Part shown: positions 24,068-33,479 of the stretch, piece after piece
Layout: every line of letters starts with the position of its first letter
How positions within the stretch are numbered: the stretch's first letter is position 1
Assembly: GCA_033064195.1 (NCBI GenBank)
Contig: JARBJD010000241.1
Location: forward strand, 1-64,000
Direction: 5' to 3'
Origin: Blattamonas nauphoetae
Taxonomy: Eukaryota > Preaxostyla > Oxymonadida
Length of the DNA stretch: 64,000 nt
Notes under the pieces: model-generated
Seen by the model: only the letters and a program-made list of their open reading frames with translations
Told to the model about the DNA's origin: nothing
The model's database searches: none
Translations under genes and position numbers: made by a program

Positions 24068-24341
24068 CAATCAAAAGTGCGAAGAACAAAAAATCACACA
24101 ACAGAACAGAAAGAGAGAGAATCAAGAAAGCAAACAGAAAGGATGTTCAGAAGCAGCTGAAAAGAAAGAGAGAAGAATCGAGACGAGATGGAATGAAGAC
24201 TCGCTGACATGCAATGATGACGAGAACGAAGTGAATGAGAAATGATGACGAGAGAATGAAGTGATGAGGTGGAGTGAATGAAGGTGACTCATGACTGCGC
24301 GAACGCTTTGGGATGGATTGACTTGTCAGCAGGGAGGAGAT
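24068..24341 (-). pseudogene. end of tandem unit plus C-terminal stub of a third receptor copy
   Basis: 24,068-24,277 continues the duplicated upstream region. From 24,289 the sequence matches the last codons of copy 2 (L-L-P-A-D-K-S-I-H-P-K-A-F-A-Q). The match ends at about 24,341, right after GCAGGGAGGAGA. So a third receptor unit existed or recombined here, leaving about 17 codons of pseudokinase tail. The minus-strand frame continues into unrelated sequence up to 24,504. Confidence 0.7.
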
Positions 24342-24674
24342 CGAGCACGCAACAAGATGGTGTCACGCGGAATGTGGGAACACCGTCGATGGAGATGGAG
24401 GGGAGAGTGCATGTTGGGTGGCAATCGATGGAGATCTTCAACGAATCACCATCAACAGTCTTCACCTGCCCACCCACCAACTTCATCCATTCCAACCAAT
24501 CCACGTTGGCTGCGTCGGCTGAGTCGGCTGCGGAGGATTGTGCGCAACTCAGACTCTCCCAACAAGAGACGTCGTCATTTCCCGATCAGCACAGAACAGA
24601 CCAGCGTGCATCAGCCCATCTTCCATTTCGGAGAGCAAGCAGAGGCGAACAGATGGTTGGTGTCTCAATCTGTG
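24342..24674. other. no recognisable gene; left flank of the 670-bp element
   Basis: Frames are open on both strands for up to about 140 codons, but none shows a known motif or joins convincingly to the right flank (25,345 onwards). I see nothing that supports a gene. Confidence 0.3.
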
Positions 24675-25344
24675 GGCATGTATTACCCCTGTAGGTACTC
24701 GGAACCCTGTAGGAAATCGAGCGAGTTTGTGCGAGAGAACCTGTCTGAGAGGGGGGAGAATGGAGAATCACAAACTTCACTTTGCCTTGCATCCACCGAT
24801 GATTTCTTTTGAAAATCGATTCGGAGGAAATTGCCTGTTTTCCCATAAACTTTTGATCAAACGCATCTTTCACGATCTATCAGGCAAATGTGTTGAACAT
24901 AAGGAGAAAAGAAAGAGAAAAGGTTCATATATGTTAAACGAACTAGAGATAGTCTAAATTGTGTACATTTGAGTCGACAATCTCCATTTTTGTTGTTGTG
25001 GTCCTTATCAAGGATCGCGACCAAAAATGATTTTCACAAACATATAGAGTTGAAAAATGATGATGATATGCATAAAAATGAGAAGATGAAAGGAATAATG
25101 TCATCAAAGAGAGAAATTCAGTGTTTGATGGAAAATGGTACTTTCGAAGAAGTTTGAATCCCGTGTTGGTCTCGAGCATGCTTTGTGGAGCGAAATGAGT
25201 GGAGAACAGTGTTTCTAGTCATACCCTCCAGAGTTCCAAAACACCCTACAGGGTTCCATTCATTACCTACAGGCTTCCTCTTCACACCCTACAGGGTTCC
25301 GATTACCTACAGGGTTCATTTTACCTACAGGGGTAATACATGCC
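24675..25344. mobile_element. 670-bp MITE with GGCATGTATTACCCC ends
   Basis: The inverted ends GGCATGTATTACCCCTGTAG and its exact inverse (23 bp identical) are flanked by AATCTGTG duplications at 24,667-24,674 and 25,345-25,352. The subterminal regions carry several copies of CCCTACAGGGTTCC or its inverse (about 24,701-24,713 and 25,229-25,335), possibly transposase-binding repeats. The centre is AT-rich and has no transposase frame. Eight-base duplications suggest an hAT-like source, although the GG terminus is less usual. Confidence 0.85.
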
Positions 25345-25708
25345 AATCTGTGTTCTGCCATTCTCCAATCTCATCCCTCCTCGTTCCTTCTGCTTCAACA
25401 ATCCACATCTCCGGCCCCCTCCTCGTCCACAATTGAGTAACAAGTTGTGTGATCGTGTGCAGCTTCAGTTGTTCTCCTCATTCATCCTGTGTCGAGCACA
25501 TCACACTTCAATCAGGCGAAGGACAGAACTGTCGAGTGGGGAGATCGGAGACTGATTGGAGCACGCCTTCGATCCTGTCCCTCTTTCCTCTTCAGAACCG
25601 ATCAGAGTGATTCAGAGACATGACGGAGGGCGCACTGACACATACCGCACAGAAATCGTCGGCAGGGGATGAGATGGGAGGGAGGACATTGAGGGATGTG
25701 TGTTGGGA

Positions 25709-27113
25709 TATAGTGGAAATTTAACCCGATACTTTGATTTAACCCGATACTTTTCCCCCATTTTTTTGGACCCCTCTTTCCATCCATCCCATATTTCTCG
25801 GAACCCATAAATTTTTGGGTCCCACCATTTCCGGGTTGGATATCTACCCTCCCCCATCAATCACTTGAGGCAGAAATCGAACCTCCAAAATAGGATCCAC
25901 GGGTGGGGTCTCCTATTTAGGAGTCTTTTTTTTCTGATTTTTTTGACCCTTTTTGGCTCCCAAATAGGAGGTCCTTAACATTTAAGCTTAGGACAGCCGA
26001 ACTTCACGACCACTTTTCTCCACGCCTGTTCATGATTTTTCAATCCCAGTTCATTTCTGGTGATTTGGGATGGTTTTCTCTCAAAATGACAATTTTTTGA
26101 AAAATGAAAAATCTTGGGGGGATCTGGGTGGAAATTCAAAGTCAAAATCAGACTTCCCTGTATAATAAGCTTAGGATCTTGAAAACTTATTTTGATCATA
26201 TCTCCACAACCAGACATGGTCCAGACATGAAACTTTTACCAATATGGATGTTTTGTTGAGAAGTATTTTTTTCGGAAAAATTTGAAAAATATCCCCTTGC
26301 GGCAGGTGAGATAATGTTTTCGGGTTCTTTACCTTGGTGCTGAAGGAGAGCTGTCACTTGACATGGAATGATGCGCCCGTCTCCAAATTCCGTCAAAACG
26401 TTGGAGACACCATCGGAATCGTATCCAATTGATCATTTTAGACAGATTAGTTCTCAGAGAGTGAGATGTAGGTGGAAATTCTGAGAAAAAAGCGAAAAAA
26501 CCAGATTACTCCCGAATAGGAGGTCTTCGAAAAATCTTAAAATTGTCCGAGAAAAATACTTCTCAACAAAACATCCATATTGGTAAAAGTTTCATGTCTG
26601 GACCATGTCTGGTTGTGGAGATATGATCAAAATAAGTTTTCAAGATCCTAAGCTTATTATACAGGGAAGTCTGATTTTGACTTTGAATTTCCACCCAGAT
26701 CCCCCCAAGATTTTTCATTTTTCAAAAAATTGTCATTTTGAGAGAAAACCATCCCAAATCACCAGAAATGAACTGGGATTGAAAAATCATGAACAGGCGT
26801 GGAGAAAAGTGGTCGTGAAGTTCGGCTGTCCTAAGCTTAAATGTTAAGGACCTCCTATTTGGGAGCCAAAAAGGGTCAAAAAAATCAGAAAAAAAAGACT
26901 CCTAAATAGGAGACCCCACCCGTGGATCCTATTTTGGAGGTTCGATTTCTGCCTCAAGTGATTGATGGGGGAGGGTAGATATCCAACCCGGAAATGGTGG
27001 GACCCAAAAATTTATGGGTTCCGAGAAATATGGGATGGATGGAAAGAGGGGTCCAAAAAAATGGGGGAAAAGTATCGGGTTAAATCAAAGTATCGGGTTA
27101 AATTTCCACTATA
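25709..27113. mobile_element. 1.4-kb element with 562-bp near-perfect inverted arms, TA target
   Basis: The arms 25,709-26,270 and 26,552-27,113 are reverse complements that appear identical where compared, with the first mismatch at 26,271/26,551. The outermost TA on each side fits a TA target duplication, leaving TAGTGGAAATTTAACCCGAT termini, with TTTAACCCGATAC repeated directly 15 bp inside. TA duplications point to the Tc1/mariner-pogo group. The 281-bp spacer has no transposase, so it is non-autonomous. Each arm contains the same 80-codon open frame, probably not a protein. The arms' identity implies very recent insertion or ongoing conversion between arms. Confidence 0.87.
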
Positions 27114-27384
27114 ATCAAGACGAAAGGGTGGCATGGACAGTGTGTTCTTCGTCGTCTCGCTCAGTTGGAGAGCGAAGAGTGACGATTCGGGTTGAGTGAG
27201 CAAGAAAAGTGCCTCTTCATCCACACACGTTGCGATCGGCTGATCCTGCTCAGTGAACATATCCGAATCACCAATTGAGAGCGGACGAGACGAGGAGTGC
27301 GTCTGAGGATGGCCATTTGGCGAGGTATTCGCGACAGAAAGCGATGAGAGAGAAGCAGTTGTTGGTGGGTGGGATAATCTGAAG

Positions 27385-27650
27385 GGCTGTGAGGGAGAGG
27401 CAGAGGGAGTGGGAGGGTGTGGGTGGTGAGGGAGAGGCAGAGGGGAGTGGGAGGGTGTGGGTGGTGAGGGAGAGGCAGAGGGGAGTGGGAGGGTGTGGGT
27501 GGTGAGGGAGAGGCAGAGGGGAGTGGGAGGGTGTGGGTGGTGAGGGAGAGGCAGAGGGGAGTGGGAGGGTGTGGGTGGTGAGGGAGAGGCAGAGGGGAGT
27601 GGGAGGGTGTGGGTGGTGAGGGAGAGGCAGAGGGGAGTGGGAGGGCGTGT
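27385..27650. repeat. 38-bp minisatellite, about 6-7 units
   Basis: The unit GGGTGGTGAGGGAGAGGCAG... repeats with starts at 27,421, 27,459, 27,497, 27,535, 27,573 and 27,611, with a shorter variant unit before 27,421. The units are nearly identical. Because 38 is not divisible by three, each gain or loss shifts the reading frame of the minus-strand gene across it, yet all three frames are open. Confidence 0.93.
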
Positions 27651-27847
27651 GTCGAGACGGAGCAAGAATCGAGAACGGCCATGAATTCGGCGACAACAGC
27701 TTCCGATCCTTCCCAATTGCCATTGCAACTGTTAATTGTTTCAGGCCAGGTCGGCCCGAACAGTTGAGGGAGAGCGGGAGAGGGTTGTTGAAATGGAACG
27801 TCCATCAGCAACACACAGTGGCAAAGACTCAATCAAAAGCGTCGGAG

Positions 27848-28780
27848 TCAAAGTGAGAATGGAGGGACATCGCAGGGTGAGCTTCGGTGGGGTTGGAGTC
27901 GACGAATCGGACAGGAATCCGCCCTGTCAATCGTCAGACGACGCCCACACAAATTGGAATGTTGCATCCAACTTGGGAGCGGGAGAAAGACTGGCGTACG
28001 AAGAACAAAATCCAGTGTCGGTTGATAAAACGGAGATATTTGGATGAGTTGGGTGAGGAGTATCACCAAATATCTGGATTGTGGTCCATCAACGATCGAG
28101 AATCGGTCCACACACAAGTGCCAAATATACGTCTCCAAAGGAACAAGAACTTTCCTGAAAACTGTCTCGTGAATAGCTTGTTCTTCAGTGCCATTTTCAA
28201 TTCCGAGTTCTGAGACACAACATGGAGATGCGAGCCAGATTGAATTGATGATGGTTCCCATGAGATAGGTGTGGATATCGACTGCTTCTGCCAAGGAAAG
28301 AGAGAGTGGATTGAGAGTGTTGATGAGACGAGGGATCAGATCAGCTCTGACAAGGGCAAGTCTGGTGTTTGCTGAACTGTTCGAAAACACTGTTTCGAGC
28401 ATATCCATTGTGGTGGTGGTGATCTTCTGATTGGGCGAAGAAATGAGCACCACAATTGATTCCACGAAACTGATGGAAGATCCATATCCGGATTTCCCAA
28501 ATCTGTCGAGAAAAGAATCTGCTGATTGCCGATCATTCCAAGACAAGTATCGAAGAAATTCCACTGCTTTATCTTTCGAAGAGTCATCAAAAACATGCTG
28601 GGACTTCACAGTGACAACAAGAGACTGAAAGACAACGGCCATTTCGTGTTCAGATTCATTTCGATTGATTTGCCAATTCAGAAAAGGAGAGCAATCTGTG
28701 AAGAATACCAAAGGAGATTATGACAAACCTCGAGATGGAAAAACAGTGTAGGAAGTAATCTTCGAGGCTAAAGCACCCAT
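27848..28780 (-). CDS. helical-repeat family protein, short form, C-terminus replaced
   Basis: Exon 1 (28,780-28,729) begins M-G-A-L-A-S-K and ends P-S-R. A 33-bp GT-AG intron (28,728-28,696) joins it in phase 1 to D-C-S-P-F-L-N-W. The body resembles paralogues at 32,274, 53,057 and 55,821: F-V-E-S-I-V-V-L-I-S-S, then R-L-I-N-T-L-N-P-L-S-L-S-L-A-E-A, then H-E-T-V-F-R-K-V-L-V-P and Y-Q-P-T-L-D-F-V-L. It looks all-helical (ARM/HEAT-like), cytosolic, with no signal peptide. After L-P-L-P-S (about 27,970) the family C-terminus is missing and an unrelated tail of about 35 residues ends at a TGA. Function unknown; it is probably a truncated chimera. Confidence 0.7.
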
Positions 28781-28836
28781 TCCTTTCGGTGGGAATGTGG
28801 AATCACAGTTTATGGGTTGGGATGAACAAGACACCT

Positions 28837-31092
28837 TCACGACCTGATCAGTGAGATGTTCAACGAGTGATAATTGAGATTGAACAATCCATTCGATCGT
28901 CTCTCTTTCATCAACATGTCGTTTTTTCGGAAGATAAACAATCTGTTTTCAAGAATCTTCTCGTCGGTTTTCTCAACCAACCACCCCACTTCCCACGACT
29001 CCCTTCCTGTCTTCACATCCTTCCCTTTTTTGTTCAGTTCTCGATCTAGTCTCACAATGTGTTCAAAAATTCGATTAATCTGGCTTTCGAAGAGACCGTC
29101 TGGCGTGGCAAGATACTCGTCTCGTTGGAAGACAAACAGAAGGTATGGCTGTGACGGAACCACGACCCGATTGAACTGCAGAAGTGGCTCAAACGGACGT
29201 TCCTCTGTCTTCCAAGAATCCGGATCAGTGCCACGAGTCATGTTCCAAATGAGTGAAAGGACGTGACTGTGGAAGTCTCGATCTGTGAGCATGACAGCTG
29301 TCGGTCGAACACGCTCGAACATTCGTTCGATCATGTTCTCATTCAGAAAGATGAAGATTGCTCGGGTTTGTGATGGCTTTTTGTTTGTGAGGTCGAGGAG
29401 GTCCATCAGGAGATTCGTGTTGAAGTGTCGACTGATCTGCTCGACGAGCGTGAACATGTCTGGTCCTTCAACAAACAGTGACTCGAGAATTGGATGGAGA
29501 GACTTCATCGACATGACCAGCGAGCGTGTGATGATCTTCCATGACATAGTCAGCACAGAGTTGATTGTCGCATTCAACGCATCCTTCTGGTCGGTTGGGA
29601 CGTGTGTGAGGTGTGATGGAAGCTCAATACATGTTGTGATGGCGGTCTTGACGAGAGGGAAGACTTTCAGAGTGATCAAGCCCTGAAAAGAGAATGAGAG
29701 AGAAACAAGACAGACTGTGAGGGAGTGGTGGAAGAGTAATGGAAATTGATCGTGGAGGATTTTCATCCCACTCGACACGATCTCCAAAGTGTGATGGAGT
29801 GATGTCACTGCAGCGGTGCTCAGAGTGCTTGATGTGTGGATGAGTTCGTTCGTTTTGTAAAGGCCGACATCGACGACTGAGATGAAAATCACGATGTAGT
29901 CAAAGAAGGGAAAAAGGTTGAGATTGTGAAAGAAAGAGATTTTGTTGTTGACGAAGGACCAGAGATCGTGGATGTTCACGATGGATGAATCGTCGAGTGG
30001 CGATGTGGTGGGCGTGGGAATCGGTGAAGATATGATCAAATGAAGACACACTCTGATGATCGACACCATCGTCCGAGTGATTGTAGACTTTGCGAGATGC
30101 TCGAGATGGGGATGTGGTGAGTAGGGGTGCAGTTGGAGCACGGCTGGTCTGTTTAGGTTGCACAGGTGATCGAGGAAGTGGAGTTCACTCGCGACAAATT
30201 CCCAGATGTTGCCGATCGTTGTGAATGTCGATTTTGCAAGGGATCGGAGGGGGACGGAAGCAGATGTGATGAGGTAGTGGAATAGCGAGAGGTCATCGGT
30301 GAGAACCTCGCAGATTCGTTCGATGAACGTGACAGTCTTCACAGCTGGATCGGAAGGTGCCAAGATGATTCGATGGTTGGCCAACAGCGATGCAGCGTCT
30401 TGATTACTGGCGTGTCGGCTGAGGGAGTGAAAGACGAGTTCGAAGACGGTGGCGTTGGGAGAGAACATGATCGCACTCAGACTTTCCAAGAAGAAAGCAG
30501 ACAAGTCGCTCTTCTCAATCTCTTCGAGTGTCGTGCGGAATGCGGACTCGTGACGAGAGAGGAAGACGGAAGAGGAGCGAGGGGTGGATGTCATCATTTG
30601 GAGGCACTTCCCGATCTGAGAGAAGAAAGGGAGGAAAGAACGCAGACTGATAAGCGGACAAGAACATTTCCGGTCGAGACGAAATGCACAAGCAGGGATG
30701 AAGGGAGCGACGATTCACAGATGCGAAGATTTCTTTCTTCTGACGACATCCCTGAGCGAGATAAACAGATTTCAGGACAGAATGAACAAGCACAACAAAA
30801 CCACACCGATCAGTAGCAGCAACTGTGGGAGAGAGAGCTGAAGAAACATCTCGGAAATGAGGAACAAACAGGACAAGACGACAGAGGCATCTGTTCACAC
30901 AATTGTGCAAGGAAAGGGACTGGTGCATGCTGCAAGACAAAATCCAGGCCGTGTTCAGTTTCTGAGCGTCCGACAATAAAAGGAAGAGAGAGATTTGAGC
31001 GAGATCGAACAGACCTGAAGCCACAACGAAGAGAACGTCCATGAGAGAGATTTTCAGGGATGGCGCTTCATCGCAGGCAAGATTTATGAGAA
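28837..31092 (-). CDS. long helical-repeat (HEAT/ARM-like) protein, multi-exon, 5' end uncertain
   Basis: The main exon runs 30,6xx-28,837 and ends in TGA. Upstream exons fit GT-AG joins that keep one frame: S-L-A-K-I-L-I-N-L-A-C-D-E-A ... D-V-L-F-V-V-A-S (about 31,092-31,009), then E-H-G-L-D-F-V-L-Q-H, then G-M-S-S-E-E-R-N-L-R, then I-G-K-C-L-Q-M-M. A 33-bp intron (29,715-29,683) is also likely, joining S-L-T to G-L-I-T-L-K-V. The protein is over 650 residues of amphipathic helices and belongs with the gene at 33.5-35.4 kb in style. It has no catalytic motif. The true start may lie upstream of 31,092. Function unknown, perhaps scaffolding, as is common for helical repeats. Confidence 0.6.
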
Positions 31093-32270
31093 TTTTCGCG
31101 AGTGACTGTGGGTTTCATAATTAGTCTGGAAAGAGAAAGCAGACTGTCACTTTCGTTTTTTTATCATCTTCAGAATGGCTGGGAGGTGAAATATGCTCGA
31201 ATATCGGGTTCAACGTGGGATCTTGCGATTCAGGCATCACAGACATGACCGTTCAGACCGGGAATCACGACAAGCTTGTTGATTCGAAATCTTTTTGGGC
31301 TGGATCGTGTGATTGTTGTTCTTTTCTCGTGAATCTGCTTAAAAATGTGATATGCGAACTGAAATTATCCAAATCATGTGTCATGCATTTCGTCCCCGAG
31401 TAATACCGCTATTTAGAGAGTATCTGACGATCAGTTCGATCAGGGGATTATGCAGAGTTTTCCCCCATATGATCCAGAATTTTCCAATAATAAACATGTT
31501 ACAGCGTCAACACAGTGTGTGGAGAGGGGAAGGTCATCTGGGGACTAGGTGACGGCTTTGATGGGAGATTGAGTAACCAAGAGATGAATATGGTGTTTTG
31601 GGCACTGAATGGGAAGCAGCAGGATGAATTGTGCGGAGTGACTGAATATGCCCCACCGATTTGGGTAATGAGGACCGCAGATTTGGGGTGAGACAAAGTC
31701 GGTGTCGACCGCAGTATGGATGAGCTTCTATGTCTGCTGTTGAATGTTGCTCGGGAACAATTGGTGAGGGCATCTGAAAACAGGATACAGATGATCGCTT
31801 CAACCAAAGAAGGAGGATCTGCGGTCGTTGTCCGATCAAACCGCTCCACCCTTCCGCTCTCAGGGAAGAAGGAAGAATCGTCCCTGATTGATGAATGCAT
31901 CCACCTATTGGAAGTTATTTGTGTTGAGAATCGGCCATTCTGGCGAGGAGACACCAGCAGAAGTTGGGATGGTTGTTGATCGTGAATGAACTTGAGTGTG
32001 AGGATGACGGGCAGTGCCTGAAGTACAATGACAATCCGAGGCTATGCATCAACATCCGTGATTTGATCATCGTGGTCGATTTGCTGTTTTGTCTGTTTCC
32101 GCCACGTTTCTGGAGGATCGTTGCTCAATCCCAGCCTCTTCTGGTTTTGAATTACTTCGAATGGGGAAATCGATTTCCCACGGGGAGAGTATTCTTTTAA
32201 GGCGATGATAGCTGGATAGGGCGAGAGCTAAACGCGTCAGTACAGCTGTGTCTTCGTCAATTCAGTTCGT
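31093..32270. other. no supported gene
   Basis: Short frames exist on both strands (for example plus 31,716-31,979 with an E-C-I-H-L-L-E-V-I-C helix), but none connects to a neighbour or shows a known motif. It may hold decayed helical-repeat sequence or missing exons of the gene at 28,837. Confidence 0.3.
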
Positions 32271-32273
32271 CTT

Positions 32274-33367
32274 CTACGAACGCTCAGAAATATTCAAACC
32301 ACGCAAGTTGTTCAGTTCAACCGAGTAGCTCACAATGCACTGTGCGTTGTAGCTTGTCTTCGTGTACTGCAGTTGTTGTTGGAGTACATCTTCAAGGCCT
32401 TCCGTTTGCAGGGAACGGATGATGATTTGCCCTTTCTGAGAGTGTTTCCCATCACCCTTGTTCCAATCCTTCACAATCCTTTTAAATTCGAAGAAAAATC
32501 GTAAAGTTGTGATGTTGTCCTCCAAAACGGAGATGAAGCTTGGGATCGTGAGAGTAATTGGTAAATCCAACACAAAAGTCAATGTTGGTTGGTACAATTG
32601 AGAAATATCGAGTGGCCGAGTCAAAAGATACGGGAACCGTTCAGACGAAGCTCCATCGGCGATGAAAGAGTAGTTGGTACACAAATAACGAATATAAGCT
32701 TCTGCTGGCACAAGAACACGATTTAAGATGGTCTCGTGAATAGCTTGTTGTTCAGAAGAATCCTTAATGTCGAGAGTGATTAGTACATATGGATTAGACA
32801 ACCAGAGTGTAAGAATGATGATGGAGATGATAGACGAATGGATGTCTTGAGCATCAGCAATTGAGAGTGACAGTGGGTTCAGAGAGGTGAGGATGTGAGT
32901 GATTAGATCCGCATTGACCAGCCTCAGGTGCATCCGAGTCGATATGTTGAGGAGAAGACTGTCGAGCATCTTTATCGTTGCAGTGATGAGTGAATGATTG
33001 GCACAAGAAAGAAGGATCATGAATGATTGCATAAATTCCATCAGATTTTGATCAGTTGACTCCAGAGCTGGACAAATAAAGTTGTTTGTTTCTTTAGCGT
33101 TCGAAAACCGAAGTTGCTCCAGTAATAAGACAGCTTTCTTGACGAAATCATCAGTAAAGACATAGTCAGGTTGAATCAGGGATACTAGAGAGTGATAGAC
33201 GACTGATTTCTCGGATGTCGATTGGATTGGTTTGCCATCCCAATTCTGGAAGGCTGGAGGGTCAAAATGTAATGAGAAAGAAAGTAAGGAATACCATCAG
33301 GAGAATGCTCAATTGAGATTGATGTTGGTGAGATCTGATGATTCATTGAGTTGGAGAGTGTTGACAT
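32274..33367 (-). CDS. helical-repeat family protein, short form
   Basis: Exon 1 starts at ATG 33,367 (M-S-T-L-S-N-S-M-N-H). A 41-bp intron (33,294-33,254) joins it to F-Q-N-W-D-G, the same intron position as in the paralogues. The body is about 330 residues: S-L-L-L-N-I-S-T-R-M-H-L-R-L-V, L-T-S-L-N-P-L-S-L-S-I-A-D-A, H-E-T-I-L-N-R-V-L-V-P-A, Y-Q-P-T-L-T-F-V-L, and near the end S-L-Q-T-E-G-L-E-D-V. This is the full family length. The frame ends at TAG (32,274); a TGA follows four codons later in the same frame. No signal peptide or catalytic motif. Function unknown. Confidence 0.78.
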
Positions 33368-33479
33368 CAATAATTGTGGGACGCGAGAAAATGTCACAAG
33401 TTGAGAAAAAAGGAATGATACAGCTCAGAATCAACAGAAAAGTGAAAAAACACAGAAAAATGTGAGTTTCGAAAAAGCC

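Larger units (their letters stand above)
25612..27805 (-). pseudogene. Pro/Ser/Leu-rich gene with minisatellite, interrupted by the 1.4-kb element
   Basis: A start at 27,805 gives a short unique N-terminus (M-D-V-P-F-Q-Q-P, then W-P-E-T-I-N-S-C-N-G-N-W-E). This is followed by 38-bp minisatellite repeats that read as Pro/Ser/His/Leu-rich protein in all three frames. After the repeats the credible C-terminal segment (D-E-E-A-L-F-L-L-T-Q-P-E-S-S-L-F) is in a different frame from the N-terminus. It runs to 27,114, where the element begins. Subtracting the element and one TA joins it in frame to D-Y-P-N-T-H-P-S-M-S-S and a TGA at about 25,612. Family unknown. The gene is disrupted by the insertion, and its frame depends on repeat number. 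Confidence 0.5.

Noticed and set aside
25975-26847. Two identical 80-codon frames, one per strand
   Set aside because: They are the same stretch of the inverted arms of the transposon, with no known motif. Identity comes from the arms, not from protein constraint.
27268-27728. Pro/Ser-rich frames through the minisatellite taken as three separate proteins
   Set aside because: They are the three frames of one 38-bp repeat array; only the flanking unique segments look coding.
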